Below, piece after piece: positions 43,697 to 52,001 of a stretch of DNA of 64,000 bases (its first letter is position 1; the number at the start of each line of letters is the position of its first letter). The notes under the pieces were generated by a model. That model ran no database searches, was not told where the DNA came from, and saw only the letters and a program-made list of their open reading frames with translations. Both the position numbers and the translations under genes were made by a program. Source of the stretch: Pseudomonas sp. BP8 (GTDB lineage Bacteria; Pseudomonadota; Gammaproteobacteria; Pseudomonadales; Pseudomonadaceae); assembly GCF_017875955.1 (NCBI RefSeq), contig NZ_JAGINK010000001.1, positions 4,804,501 through 4,868,500 on the forward strand, read 5' to 3'.

Positions 43697-45126
43697 GCTG
43701 CGCTCCCTGGAATCAACTCGCGGACATCGATGAAGTGACCGGTCACCGCGGCGGCGGCGGCCATCGCCGGGCTCACCAGGTGGGTACGCCCGCCTGCGCC
43801 CTGCCGGCCTTCAAAGTTGCGGTTGGAGGTCGAGGCACAGTGCTCGCCGCTTTCCAGGCGGTCCGGGTTCATCGCCAGGCACATCGAGCAACCGGGTTCA
43901 CGCCATTCGAAGCCTGCTTCGATGAAGATCTTGTCCAGCCCTTCGCGCTCGGCCTGAGCCTTGACCAGGCCCGAGCCCGGCACGACCAACGCCTGCTTGA
44001 CGTTGGCGGCAACTTTACGACCCTTGGCGATGAAGGCGGCGGCACGCAGGTCTTCGATCCGCGAGTTGGTGCACGAGCCGATGAACACCCGATCCAGACG
44101 AATATCAGTGATCGCCTGATTGGCGTTCAAGCCCATGTACTTGAGGGCGCGCTCGATCGAGCCACGCTTGATCAAGTCAGGTTCGGCAGCCGGGTCCGGC
44201 ACGCGCTGGTCGACGGCGAGGACCATCTCCGGCGACGTGCCCCAGCTGACCTGCGGCTTGATCTGCGCAGCGTCCAGCTCGACCACGGTGTCGAACACCG
44301 CGTCGGCGTCGGACACCAGCCCACGCCAGGCTTGCACCGCTTGCGGCCATTGGCTTGGGGTCGGCGCGTAGGGACGGCCTTCGACATAGTCGATGGTGAT
44401 GTCGTCCACCGCCACCAGGCCAACGCGGGCACCGGCCTCGATCGACATGTTGCAGATGGTCATGCGGCCTTCCATCGACAGCTCGCGGATGGCGCTGCCG
44501 GCAAACTCCATGGCATGGCCATTGCCGCCGGCGGTGCCGATCTTGCCGATCACGGCGAGGACGATGTCCTTGGCGGTGACGCCTTCAGGCAATTGGCCTT
44601 CGACGCGCACCAGCATGTTCTTCATTTTCTTGGCGACCAGGCACTGGGTGGCGAGCACGTGCTCAACCTCGGAGGTACCGATGCCATGGGCCAGTGCGCC
44701 GAAAGCGCCGTGGGTCGAGGTGTGCGAGTCACCGCAGACCACGGTCATGCCCGGCAGGGTAGCGCCCTGCTCCGGGCTGATGACGTGGACGATGCCTTGG
44801 CGCTCGTCATTCATCTTGAATTCGACGATGCCGTATTCGTCACAGTTTTCATCGAGGGTCTGCACTTGCAGGCGCGAAACCTGGTCGGCGATGGCCTCGA
44901 TGCCGCCCTTGCGCTCAGGCGTGGTCGGCACGTTGTGGTCAGGCGTGGCGATGTTGGCGTCGATCCGCCAAGGCTTGCGATTGGCCAGGCGCAGGCCTTC
45001 GAAAGCCTGGGGCGACGTCACTTCGTGAATGATGTGGCGATCGATGTAGATCAAGGACGAGCCGTCGTCGCGTCGCTTGACTTCATGCGCATCCCAGAGT
45101 TTGTCGTAGAGCGTTTTGCCAGCCAT
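43693..45126 (-). CDS. leuC: 3-isopropylmalate dehydratase large subunit
   Basis: 477 residues from the ATG at 45126 (MAGKTLYDKLWDAHEV), preceded by GAGGA; the frame opens five codons earlier. Aconitase-type 4Fe-4S ligands are in FIGSCTNSRIEDLRAA and GCSMCLAMN, and HTSTHGAFGALAHGIG is a substrate-site loop. It is the first gene of the leu group and is divergent from a LysR gene, which probably controls it. Confidence 0.98.
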   Translation of the reverse strand: MAGKTLYDKLWDAHEVKRRDDGSSLIYIDRHIIHEVTSPQAFEGLRLANRKPWRIDANIATPDHNVPTTPERKGGIEAIADQVSRLQVQTLDENCDEYGIVEFKMNDERQGIVHVISPEQGATLPGMTVVCGDSHTSTHGAFGALAHGIGTSEVEHVLATQCLVAKKMKNMLVRVEGQLPEGVTAKDIVLAVIGKIGTAGGNGHAMEFAGSAIRELSMEGRMTICNMSIEAGARVGLVAVDDITIDYVEGRPYAPTPSQWPQAVQAWRGLVSDADAVFDTVVELDAAQIKPQVSWGTSPEMVLAVDQRVPDPAAEPDLIKRGSIERALKYMGLNANQAITDIRLDRVFIGSCTNSRIEDLRAAAFIAKGRKVAANVKQALVVPGSGLVKAQAEREGLDKIFIEAGFEWREPGCSMCLAMNPDRLESGEHCASTSNRNFEGRQGAGGRTHLVSPAMAAAAAVTGHFIDVRELIPGSAA

Positions 45127-45194
45127 CAGACTGTTCCTCATCAGCGTCTTTCTATGCCAATAACCCCTTGGCTTGTACGGTCGATGCTATGGGG

Positions 45195-45245
45195 TTAGAT
45201 TGAATAACTCAAATTCATAATTTTTATGCTTTGGATAACCAAAAG
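45195..45245. promoter_or_regulatory. Probable LysR-type operator and divergent promoters
   Basis: The 130-bp gap between leuC and the LysR gene is AT-rich and contains CATAA-TTT-TTATG, a perfect interrupted palindrome at 45216-45228, flanked by GAATAACTC and TTTGGATAACC. This size and position fit a LysR recognition site controlling leuC. Confidence 0.65.
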
Positions 45246-45256
45246 GAATACGAAAG

Positions 45257-46135
45257 GTGGACCTGGCCAACCTCAGTGCGTTTATCGCGATTGCCGAGAC
45301 CGGCAGCTTCTCTGGCGCGGGCGAGCGACTGCACCTGACCCAACCGGCAATCAGCAAACGCATCGCCGGGCTTGAGCAGCAACTGGACGTACGCCTGTTC
45401 GATCGGCTGGGCAGGGAAATCACCCTGACCGAAGCCGGACGCGCACTGCTGCCGCGCGCCTACCAGATACTCAATGTACTCGACGATACCCGACGTGCAC
45501 TGACCAATCTGACCGGTGAAGTGACGGGTCGCCTGACCCTGGCCACCAGCCACCACATCGGCCTGCACCGTTTGCCGCCGCTGCTGCGGGCATTTACCCG
45601 GCAATTCCCGTCGGTGGCACTGGATATTCAGTTTCTTGATTCAGAAGCGGCCTACGATGAAGTTCTCCATGGCCGGGCCGAGATCGCGGTCATCACCCTG
45701 GCGCCCGAACCGCATCACCTGGTCCGCGCCGTGACGGTATGGGACGACCCGCTGGACTTCGTCGCCGCCCCCGAGCATCCGCTGGCGAGCAACGGCGAGG
45801 TCAGCCTGGCCGACGTAGCCCGGCATCCGGCGGTATTTCCGGGCGGTAACACCTTTACTCACCATATTGTCCAGCGCCTGTTCGAGAGCCAGGGCCTGAC
45901 GCCAAATATCGCCATGAGCACCAACTACCTGGAAACCATCAAGATGATGGTTTCGATCGGCCTGGCCTGGAGCGTACTGCCCAGAACCATGCTTGATGAG
46001 CAAGTTGCACCCATCGCTTTACCCGGCGTAAAGCTGTCGCGACAGCTAGGCTACATTCTGCACACCGAGCGAACACTGTCGAACGCGGCCAGGGCTTTCA
46101 TGGCCCTGCTCGACAGCCACTCAGGGACCGCCTGA
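45257..46135 (+). CDS. LysR family regulator divergent from leuC
   Basis: 292 residues starting with GTG at 45257, with AAGGA ten bases upstream. The N-terminal winged helix is typical (LSAFIAIAETGSFSGAGERL, LTQPAISKRIAGLEQQL, FDRLGREITLTEAGRALL). The C-terminal two-lobe effector domain follows (GRLTLATSHHIGLHRLPP). Divergence from leuC and the palindrome between them suggest control of the leucine genes, possibly in response to an isopropylmalate intermediate; this is inference. Confidence 0.93.
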   Translation: MDLANLSAFIAIAETGSFSGAGERLHLTQPAISKRIAGLEQQLDVRLFDRLGREITLTEAGRALLPRAYQILNVLDDTRRALTNLTGEVTGRLTLATSHHIGLHRLPPLLRAFTRQFPSVALDIQFLDSEAAYDEVLHGRAEIAVITLAPEPHHLVRAVTVWDDPLDFVAAPEHPLASNGEVSLADVARHPAVFPGGNTFTHHIVQRLFESQGLTPNIAMSTNYLETIKMMVSIGLAWSVLPRTMLDEQVAPIALPGVKLSRQLGYILHTERTLSNAARAFMALLDSHSGTA

Positions 46136-46196
46136 CCGGTCGTCAGCACGGCATTTCATTCTCAGGGACGCGTCATTCGCCAAAGGTCTGGTATCG

Positions 46197-49100
46197 ATGC
46201 CCAAATCAGTGAACCGCTTTCCGCGTCTGCCGCGCATTCCTGCGGCTGACCCTCAGGAGTCGGAACAAGCCTGGCAGAACGCCCCGCAACTGCTCGCCGC
46301 CCTCAATGGCGCGCGGCTGGGGGCCTGGCTGTGGGATATCGAGAGTGGGCGGATCAGCTGGTCGCGCGGCACCCAGGCGTTGTTCGGTTTCGATCCACAA
46401 CGGCCACTGCCCGGCGACATCGACTACCTCGACCTGCTGCCCGAGGAGGACCGTGCCCGCACCCGCCTGGCTTTCCAGGCGGTGGTCAATGGCGAGCCGA
46501 TCGAGCAGGCCATGCGCCACCGCATTCGCTGGCCCGATGGCAGCCTGCACTGGCTGGAGATCAGCGGAAGCCTGACCCACGACCGGCACGGCCGCAGGCA
46601 GATGATCGGGGTGATCCGCGAGATTACCCGGCAACGCGAACGGGAAACCGCGCTGATCAACTCGGAAAAACGCTTCGCGACCCTCTTTCACCTGAGCCCC
46701 AACGCGATTCTGCTGAGCCGCCGCAACGACGGCATGCTGTTCGAGGTCAACCAGCACTTCGAGGACATGTTCGGCTGGCCTGGCGCCCATGTGGTGGGCA
46801 AGACCAGCGTCGAACTGGGCCTGTGGGTAGACCCCCAACAGCGCCTGCAGATGCTCGAGGCCACCCGCAACACGGCCGGCCCGGTGAGCATGGAGGTGCA
46901 GTTTCGCGCCAGCAGCGGCAAGGTCCACGATGGCATCCTCTGCACCCAGGGCATCGAGCTTGAGGGCGTCAACTTCCTGATCAGCACCTTTGTCGACACC
47001 ACCGAGCGCAAACGCGCCGAACTGGCACTCAAGGACAGCCAGGAGCGCCTCGACCTGGCCCTGGATTCGGCGCAACTGGGCACCTGGGACTGGCACATCC
47101 CCAGCGGCATGCTGTATGGCTCGGCCCGCGCCGCGCAACTGCACGGGCTCGATCCGGTACCGTTCCACGAGTCGTTCGAGGCGTTTTTCGAGGGCGTACC
47201 TGAAGATGAGCGCAGCGTCATGCGCCAGGCCTATCGGAGCTTGCGCGAAGGGCCAGCAGGCAACTATCAGATCACCTACCGGGTACAGCTGGAAAACGGC
47301 GCCTCGCGCTACATCGAAAGCCGCGCACGGCTGTACCGTGACGAACAGGGCAACCCACTGCGGATGGCCGGCACCTTGCTCGACATCACCGACCAGGTCG
47401 AACGCGAACAACGCCTGAGCGCATCGGAAGAAAAGTTCGCCAGCCTGTTTCAGGTCAGCCCCGACCCGATCTGCGTGACTCGCCAGGACTCGGGCCAGTT
47501 CATCGAGGTCAATCCGGCCTTTACCCAGACCTTCGGCTGGCGCGCCGAGCAGGTCATCGGCCGCACTGCCGAAGAGATTGGCCTGTGGGCCGAATCAGCC
47601 GAACGGGCGCACCGCATTGAACAGGTCATCCGTGAGCAGGCCCTGAGCAACGTCGCCGTGGTGGTCAACCACCGCAGAGGCACGCCGTTGACCTGCGTCA
47701 TTTCCAGCCGCCTGATCACGGTCGACAACCAGCCGTGCAGTGTCACCTCGCTGCGCGACATCACCCAGCAGCAACGCGCTGAAGCGGCGCTCAAGGCCAG
47801 TGAGGAGAAGTTCGCCAAGGCGTTTCACTCCAGCCCTGACGCCATCACCATCACCGACCGCCATACTGGCCGCTACCTGGAGGTCAACGATGGCTTCTGC
47901 CGGCTGACCGGTTACAGCGCTGCCGAAGTGGTCGGCCATTCGGTGTACGAAATCGGCATCTGGGCCGACGACAAGCAGCGCGGCGCCCTGCTCAGCGAGC
48001 TCAAGGAGCGCGGCCGGGTGCATCACCGGGAGATGCTTGGGCGCAACAAGCGTGGCGATATCCTTACGGTCGAAGTGTCGGTAGAGCCGATCAGCCTGAA
48101 TGAAAGCGATTGCCTGCTGCTCACCGCCCGCGATGTCAGCCAGTTGAAAAACGCCCAGGCGCAGATCCGCCACCTGGCCTATCACGACCCGCTGACCAAC
48201 CTGCCCAACCGCGCCCTGCTGATGGACCGCCTGAGCCAGCAGATTGCCCTGCTCAAGCGGCACAACCTGCGCGGTGCCCTGCTGTTTCTCGACCTGGACC
48301 ACTTCAAGCACATCAACGACTCGCTCGGCCACCCGGTGGGCGACACGGTGCTGAAGATCATCACCGCTCGCCTGGAAGCCAGCGTGCGCCTTGAGGACAC
48401 CGTCGCGCGGTTGGGAGGCGACGAGTTTGTGGTGCTGTTGAGCGGCCTTGAGGGCAGCCGCGAAGCGGTCGAAAGCAAAGTCCGCCAACTGGCCGATACC
48501 CTGCGTGAGCTGCTGGCCGAGCCCATGTCGCTGGACGGCCAGCGCCTGCAGGTTACCCCCAGTATCGGCGTGGCGCTGATCCCCGACCACGGTGCAACGC
48601 CGGCCGATCTGCTCAAGCGCGCGGATATCGCCCTGTACCGGGCCAAGGATTCCGGGCGCAACACCACGCAACTGTTCCACACCACCATGCAGAAGGCGGC
48701 CAGCGAGCGCCTGCGCATGGAAAACGACCTGCGCCTGGCACTGGCTCGGGGTGAACTGGCGCTGCACTTCCAGCCGCAGGTGGATGCACGGGATAACCGT
48801 ATTGTCGGTGCCGAGGTCCTGCTGCGCTGGCATCACCCGCAACTGGGCCAGCAAGCGCCGTCGCAGTTTATTCAGGTGCTGGAAGAAAGCGGCTTGATTC
48901 TGGAAGTAGGCAGCTGGATTCTCGACGAAGCCTGCGATGCCTGTGCGCGCATGCTTGAGGACGGCCTGATCGATGCCGATGACTTCAGCCTGTGCGTCAA
49001 CATCAGCCCGCGGCAGTTTCGCCAGAACGATTTTGTCGCACGGGTACTGCGTAGCCTGGATGACTACCGCCTGCCGCGGCACATGCTCAAGCTAGAAATC

Positions 49101-49493
49101 ACTGAAGGGATCGTTATCCAGAACCTGGAAGACACCATTGGCAAGATGCGCGAGCTGAAGCGTTATGGGGTGAGTTTTGCCATGGATGATTTCGGCACGG
49201 GCTATTCGTCGCTGACCTACCTCAAGCGCTTGCCGGTGGATACGTTGAAGATCGACCAGACGTTTGTTCGTGATGCGCCGATTGATTCCAATGATGCCGA
49301 GATTGTCCGGGCTATCGTGGCCATGGCGCGTAGCCTGGAGTTATCGGTGATTGCCGAGGGGGTGGAGTTGACCGAGCAGCTGGAGTTTCTTGAGCGGCTG
49401 GGGTGTTACCTGTATCAGGGGTATCTGCATAGCCGGCCGCTGCCGCTGCAGGAGTTCAGGCAGATGTTGCTTGAGGCGCCGGCGGATTATTGA
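46197..49493 (+). CDS. Five-PAS GGDEF/EAL cyclic-di-GMP signalling protein
   Basis: 1098 residues with no clear membrane helix. Five PAS domains are seen at about 30-150, 158-280, 285-405, 412-525 and 535-655. Numbers two, four and five share the core SP(N/D) ... EVN ... FGW/TGY ... GLW and look like internal duplications. GGDEF is at 740-744 with an intact inhibitory site RLED five residues before it, so diguanylate cyclase activity with product inhibition is plausible. The EAL domain begins with EVL at 873-875 and keeps NISPRQF, KLEITEG, DDFGTGYSSL, KIDQTF and IAEGVE, so phosphodiesterase activity is plausible too. It could respond to several small ligands or redox/light cofactors and set c-di-GMP levels. 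Start ATG at 46197; ribosome site weak (AAAGG). Confidence 0.95.
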   Translation: MPKSVNRFPRLPRIPAADPQESEQAWQNAPQLLAALNGARLGAWLWDIESGRISWSRGTQALFGFDPQRPLPGDIDYLDLLPEEDRARTRLAFQAVVNGEPIEQAMRHRIRWPDGSLHWLEISGSLTHDRHGRRQMIGVIREITRQRERETALINSEKRFATLFHLSPNAILLSRRNDGMLFEVNQHFEDMFGWPGAHVVGKTSVELGLWVDPQQRLQMLEATRNTAGPVSMEVQFRASSGKVHDGILCTQGIELEGVNFLISTFVDTTERKRAELALKDSQERLDLALDSAQLGTWDWHIPSGMLYGSARAAQLHGLDPVPFHESFEAFFEGVPEDERSVMRQAYRSLREGPAGNYQITYRVQLENGASRYIESRARLYRDEQGNPLRMAGTLLDITDQVEREQRLSASEEKFASLFQVSPDPICVTRQDSGQFIEVNPAFTQTFGWRAEQVIGRTAEEIGLWAESAERAHRIEQVIREQALSNVAVVVNHRRGTPLTCVISSRLITVDNQPCSVTSLRDITQQQRAEAALKASEEKFAKAFHSSPDAITITDRHTGRYLEVNDGFCRLTGYSAAEVVGHSVYEIGIWADDKQRGALLSELKERGRVHHREMLGRNKRGDILTVEVSVEPISLNESDCLLLTARDVSQLKNAQAQIRHLAYHDPLTNLPNRALLMDRLSQQIALLKRHNLRGALLFLDLDHFKHINDSLGHPVGDTVLKIITARLEASVRLEDTVARLGGDEFVVLLSGLEGSREAVESKVRQLADTLRELLAEPMSLDGQRLQVTPSIGVALIPDHGATPADLLKRADIALYRAKDSGRNTTQLFHTTMQKAASERLRMENDLRLALARGELALHFQPQVDARDNRIVGAEVLLRWHHPQLGQQAPSQFIQVLEESGLILEVGSWILDEACDACARMLEDGLIDADDFSLCVNISPRQFRQNDFVARVLRSLDDYRLPRHMLKLEITEGIVIQNLEDTIGKMRELKRYGVSFAMDDFGTGYSSLTYLKRLPVDTLKIDQTFVRDAPIDSNDAEIVRAIVAMARSLELSVIAEGVELTEQLEFLERLGCYLYQGYLHSRPLPLQEFRQMLLEAPADY

Positions 49494-49521
49494 TGGGCGT
49501 GCGGAGGGGGCTTGGCTGGCT

Positions 49522-49556
49522 TAGGAATTGTGGGCTTATCCATTTGATGGGGTGGC
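49522..49556. repeat. Solo 20-bp match to the end of the inverted-repeat element
   Basis: GTGGGCTTATCCATTTGATG occurs here and again exactly at 63870-63889, and with differences at 9877. The rest of the element arm is missing, so this may be a remnant or a preferred insertion sequence. It sits in the 123-bp gap between the GGDEF/EAL gene and ibpA. Confidence 0.5.
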
Positions 49557-49570
49557 GCCCCGGCAATCCG

Positions 49571-49602
49571 TAAAAAAGGGGCACCCGTAGGCACCCCTTT
49601 TT
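49571..49602. terminator. Bidirectional terminator between the GGDEF/EAL gene and ibpA
   Basis: AAAAAAGGGG and CCCCTTTTTT pair around a 12-base loop. The gene ends on both sides converge on it (49493 and 49617), so it serves both. Confidence 0.9.
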
Positions 49603-49616
49603 TCATCCCGCCAAAC

Positions 49617-50066
49617 TCAGTTCAGCGCAGGCTTGTCACCGTTGATCGGGATACGCTTGGCCTTGGCCTCTTCCGGCACGACGCGCAGCAAATCAACGCT
49701 GAGCAGACCGTTAGCCAAGCCAGCAGACTTCACTTCAATGTGGTCGGCCAGACGGAACGACAACTTGAAGGCCCGCTGGGCAATGCCCTGGTGCAGGTAG
49801 GTCACCGTCGCGTTGGCAGCATCACGCTTGCCACCACTAACAGTCAGGACTCCTTTTTCAACCTGCAGATCGAGGTCTTCTTCCTGGAAGCCGGCTGCGG
49901 CCACCACGATACGATAATGGTCTTCGCCATGTTTTTCGACGTTGTAGGGAGGGTAACTGCTACCCGCCTCATTACGCGCCGCAGACTCGAACAGATCATT
50001 GAAACGGTCGAAGCCAACGGAATGGCGGAACAGTGGAGCGAGAGAGAAAGCGGTGGTCATGGTCAT
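49617..50066 (-). CDS. ibpA: Small heat shock protein, Hsp20/IbpA family
   Basis: 149 residues (147 if the second ATG at 50060 is used; it lies nine bases after GGAG, whereas the first is only three bases away). The N-terminus FSLAPLFRHSVGFDRFNDLFE and the alpha-crystallin domain (YRIVVAAAGFQEEDLDLQVEKGVLTVSG to LANGLLSVDLLRVVPEE) match IbpA. It holds unfolded proteins for refolding by DnaK and ClpB. Heat induction is supported by the sequence: a sigma-32-like promoter and a ROSE-like RNA thermometer lie directly upstream. Confidence 0.96.
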   Translation of the reverse strand: MTMTTAFSLAPLFRHSVGFDRFNDLFESAARNEAGSSYPPYNVEKHGEDHYRIVVAAAGFQEEDLDLQVEKGVLTVSGGKRDAANATVTYLHQGIAQRAFKLSFRLADHIEVKSAGLANGLLSVDLLRVVPEEAKAKRIPINGDKPALN

Positions 50067-50125
50067 AAACTCCTGAGTTTCAGCAAGTAAGTCATTACGC
50101 GACCCGACTTCGGCATCGCGTACTC
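50067..50125 (-). promoter_or_regulatory. ROSE-like RNA thermometer in the ibpA leader
   Basis: The leader ends ACTTACTTGCTG-AAA-CTCAGGAG-TTT before the ATG. TTGCTG can pair with CAGGAG and hide the Shine-Dalgarno; the U(U/C)GCU motif opposite AGGAG is the hallmark of ROSE elements. These control small heat shock genes, including ibpA of Pseudomonas. A second upstream hairpin is possible (CGATGCCGAAGTCGGGTCG). Confidence 0.8.
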
Positions 50126-50129
50126 AAGA

Positions 50130-50157
50130 GATATGGCTTGGCCAACGAGTTTCAAGC
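50130..50157 (-). promoter_or_regulatory. Sigma-32 (RpoH) promoter of ibpA
   Basis: On the minus strand CTTGAAA (50156-50150) is followed after 13 bases by CCATAT (50136-50131), close to the heat-shock consensus CTTGAAA and CCCCATNT. A start near 50124 would give a ~58-base leader, right for a ROSE element. Confidence 0.75.
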
Positions 50158-50183
50158 GCTGATTGCAAAATTTTTTGCGGGCG

Positions 50184-50287
50184 ATGTCAGTGGCGGCCTC
50201 TTCGCGGGGCAAGCCCGCTCCTACAGGAGAGGCAGCGCCGCCGAACCTGTAGGAGCGGGCTTGCCCCGCGAAGAGGCCATCACTGAC
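50184..50287. repeat. Inverted REP pair between ibpA and dusC
   Basis: GGCGGCCTCTTCGCGGGGCA faces GCGGGCTTGCCCCGCGAAGA, and the symmetry extends outward through TGTCAGTG and CACTGACA. Confidence 0.9.
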
Positions 50288-50299
50288 AGCCGAAAAACC

Positions 50300-51268
50300 T
50301 CAGGCCACTGCCTCGCAACGCGCCGCGACCACCCCCAGCAGCTCACTGATCCGCTGACAATCATCCACCCGCCGCAGCTCGGCAAACAGCACCACCGCCT
50401 CCGGATAGCTGCGGGTCAACATCGCCACCCACTGCTTCATCCGCCCCGGTGCATAGCGCGGCGACAGCTTGGCCTGCGCCTGGCGCCAGAACTCGCGCAG
50501 CAGCGGCAACAGCGCCTGCCAGGCCATAGGCTGATAGTCTCGGCCTTCCCGCGCCGCAGCAATCTGCAATGCCAGGTCCGGCCGCGAAACCAGTCCGCGA
50601 CCCAGCATGATGTCCTCGGCACCACTGACCTCACGGCAGCGCCGCCAGTCATCCACGGTCCAGATCTCGCCATTGGCGAACACCGGCACCTTGACCACAT
50701 CCTGCACCCGCGCCACCCACTCCCAATGCGCCGGCGGCTTGTAGCCCTCGACCTTGGTCCGCGCGTGCACCACCAGATGCGCAGCGCCGCCTTCAGCCAA
50801 CGCCGTACCACACTCCAGCGCGCCATCCGGGCTGTCGAAGCCCAGGCGCATCTTGGCGGTCACCGGAATGTGTGCCGGCACCGCCCGACGCACTTCGCGC
50901 ACGATCGCATGCAGCAGCTCCGGCTCCTTGAGCAGCACCGCCCCACCGCGCGACTTGTTGACCGTCTTGGCTGGGCAGCCGAAGTTCAGATCGATCACCG
51001 GCGCGCCCAGCTCGCAGGCCAGCGCGGCGTTCTCGGCCAGACAGACCGGATCGGAGCCGAGCAGTTGCAGGCGCATCGGCACCCCAGCCGCCGTGCGTGC
51101 GCCCAGGCGCAGCTCGGGGGCCAGCTTGTCGAACTGGGACGGCGGCAGCAGCCGGTCACATACGCGGATGAACTCGGTGACGCACCAGTCGATACCGCCG
51201 ACCCGGGTAAGGACGTCGCGCAGGATGTTGTCGACCAGCCCCTCCATGGGGGCCAGGGCAATTTGCAT
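50300..51268 (-). CDS. dusC: tRNA-dihydrouridine(16) synthase
   Basis: 322 residues from the ATG at 51268; the open frame further upstream does not look coding. The flavin-binding start APMEGLVDNILRDVLTRVGG and the catalytic cysteine C98 in NFGCPAKTVNKSRGG mark the Dus family. TAKMRLGF, HARTK and ANGEIW with IMLGRGLVSRP complete the FMN barrel. The sequence pattern at the N-terminus (PMEGLVD) is that of DusC rather than DusA or DusB. It reduces uridine 16 of the tRNA D loop with NADPH. Confidence 0.94.
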   Translation of the reverse strand: MQIALAPMEGLVDNILRDVLTRVGGIDWCVTEFIRVCDRLLPPSQFDKLAPELRLGARTAAGVPMRLQLLGSDPVCLAENAALACELGAPVIDLNFGCPAKTVNKSRGGAVLLKEPELLHAIVREVRRAVPAHIPVTAKMRLGFDSPDGALECGTALAEGGAAHLVVHARTKVEGYKPPAHWEWVARVQDVVKVPVFANGEIWTVDDWRRCREVSGAEDIMLGRGLVSRPDLALQIAAAREGRDYQPMAWQALLPLLREFWRQAQAKLSPRYAPGRMKQWVAMLTRSYPEAVVLFAELRRVDDCQRISELLGVVAARCEAVA

Positions 51269-51461
51269 GGAGAAAGACCGCGCTGAAAAAAAGCGAATGC
51301 TACCAGAGCCGTTGAGCCCAGGGTCGAGCATTCGTCCGAGATTTGCCTGACACGCATTGAGGAAAGCGGCTACGCATCGGTCGGAACGCTTTTGCCAAGA
51401 ACTCTGAACTTTGAAGATAGGCTTTTGCTTACTGCCAAAAAGCTCAAACCAGGAGCATCTG

Positions 51462-51650
51462 ATGAAACAGCAATTTCTTTCCCGTGGGTCGTTTGCCACC
51501 CCCGGTCTCCAACTACGTGTGAATGCAGGTACTCGGAGCCGCTCGACCACACATCCTCGCTTCTGTCAGCGCTTCGGGATGTACACGCGAGAAACTTTGA
51601 ATGAAACAGATCAAACCAAGCAACTACGAAATACTGTACTTCGTGCTTGA
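51462..51650 (+). CDS. Small ORF, 62 residues, unknown
   Basis: ATG at 51462 preceded by AGGAGCATCTG, a good ribosome site. The predicted peptide MKQQFLSRGSFATPGLQLRV... is basic and Arg/Thr-rich with no known domain. The surrounding sequence is less GC-rich than the neighbours and its codon choice is unlike theirs. It could be a real small gene, a decayed fragment or chance. Nothing in it names a function. Confidence 0.3.
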   Translation: MKQQFLSRGSFATPGLQLRVNAGTRSRSTTHPRFCQRFGMYTRETLNETDQTKQLRNTVLRA

Positions 51651-51768
51651 GCAGGAACAACCCCGCTCACTGCGACCAGAGCCTGAGCCAGAACTGGATA
51701 GCCCCGATGAAGCTAAAGGCACAAGATCACTAGATGATGATGTTGGAGATGGCGCTTCAAACGCTTGA
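51601..51768 (+). CDS. Small acidic ORF, 55 residues, unknown
   Basis: Begins MKQIKPSNYEILYFVLEQEQ and continues with a Pro/Glu/Asp-rich tail (RPEPEPELDSPDE, DDDVGDG). It overlaps the previous small ORF in another frame and has no clear ribosome site of its own. The first 20 residues look like a plausible folded or hydrophobic start and the rest like a disordered acidic tail. It stops 19 bp before a symmetric REP hairpin. Protein status uncertain. Confidence 0.35.
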   Translation: MKQIKPSNYEILYFVLEQEQPRSLRPEPEPELDSPDEAKGTRSLDDDVGDGASNA

Positions 51769-51786
51769 TGTAACGGCGGCATCCCC

Positions 51787-51957
51787 ATCTTCGAAGTCGG
51801 TGATGCCGGGGCCGCTGCGCGACCCTTTCGCGACACAAGGCCGCTCCCACGATGTCCGCGCTTGCCGTGTAAATTGCGGCGTACACGATCTTTGTGGGAG
51901 CGGCCTTGTGTCGCGAAAGGGGCGCGCAGCGGCCCCAGCGTTACCGACTTCGAAGAT
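51787..51957. repeat. 171-bp symmetric REP hairpin with perfect outer arms
   Basis: Two GGGAGCGGCCTTGTGTCGC-family REPs face each other. Outside them ATCTTCGAAGTCGGT (51787-51801) is a perfect inverted match of ACCGACTTCGAAGAT (51943-51957), with GGCCGCTGCGC/GCGCAGCGGCC inside. The symmetry therefore spans the whole element, more than in any other REP pair of the window. It lies in the 733-bp gap between dusC and the thioesterase gene. Confidence 0.9.
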
Positions 51958-52001
51958 ACAACCCTGAGCAAAAGCAGCCAGGATCTGAGTACGCGCCCCC
52001 T

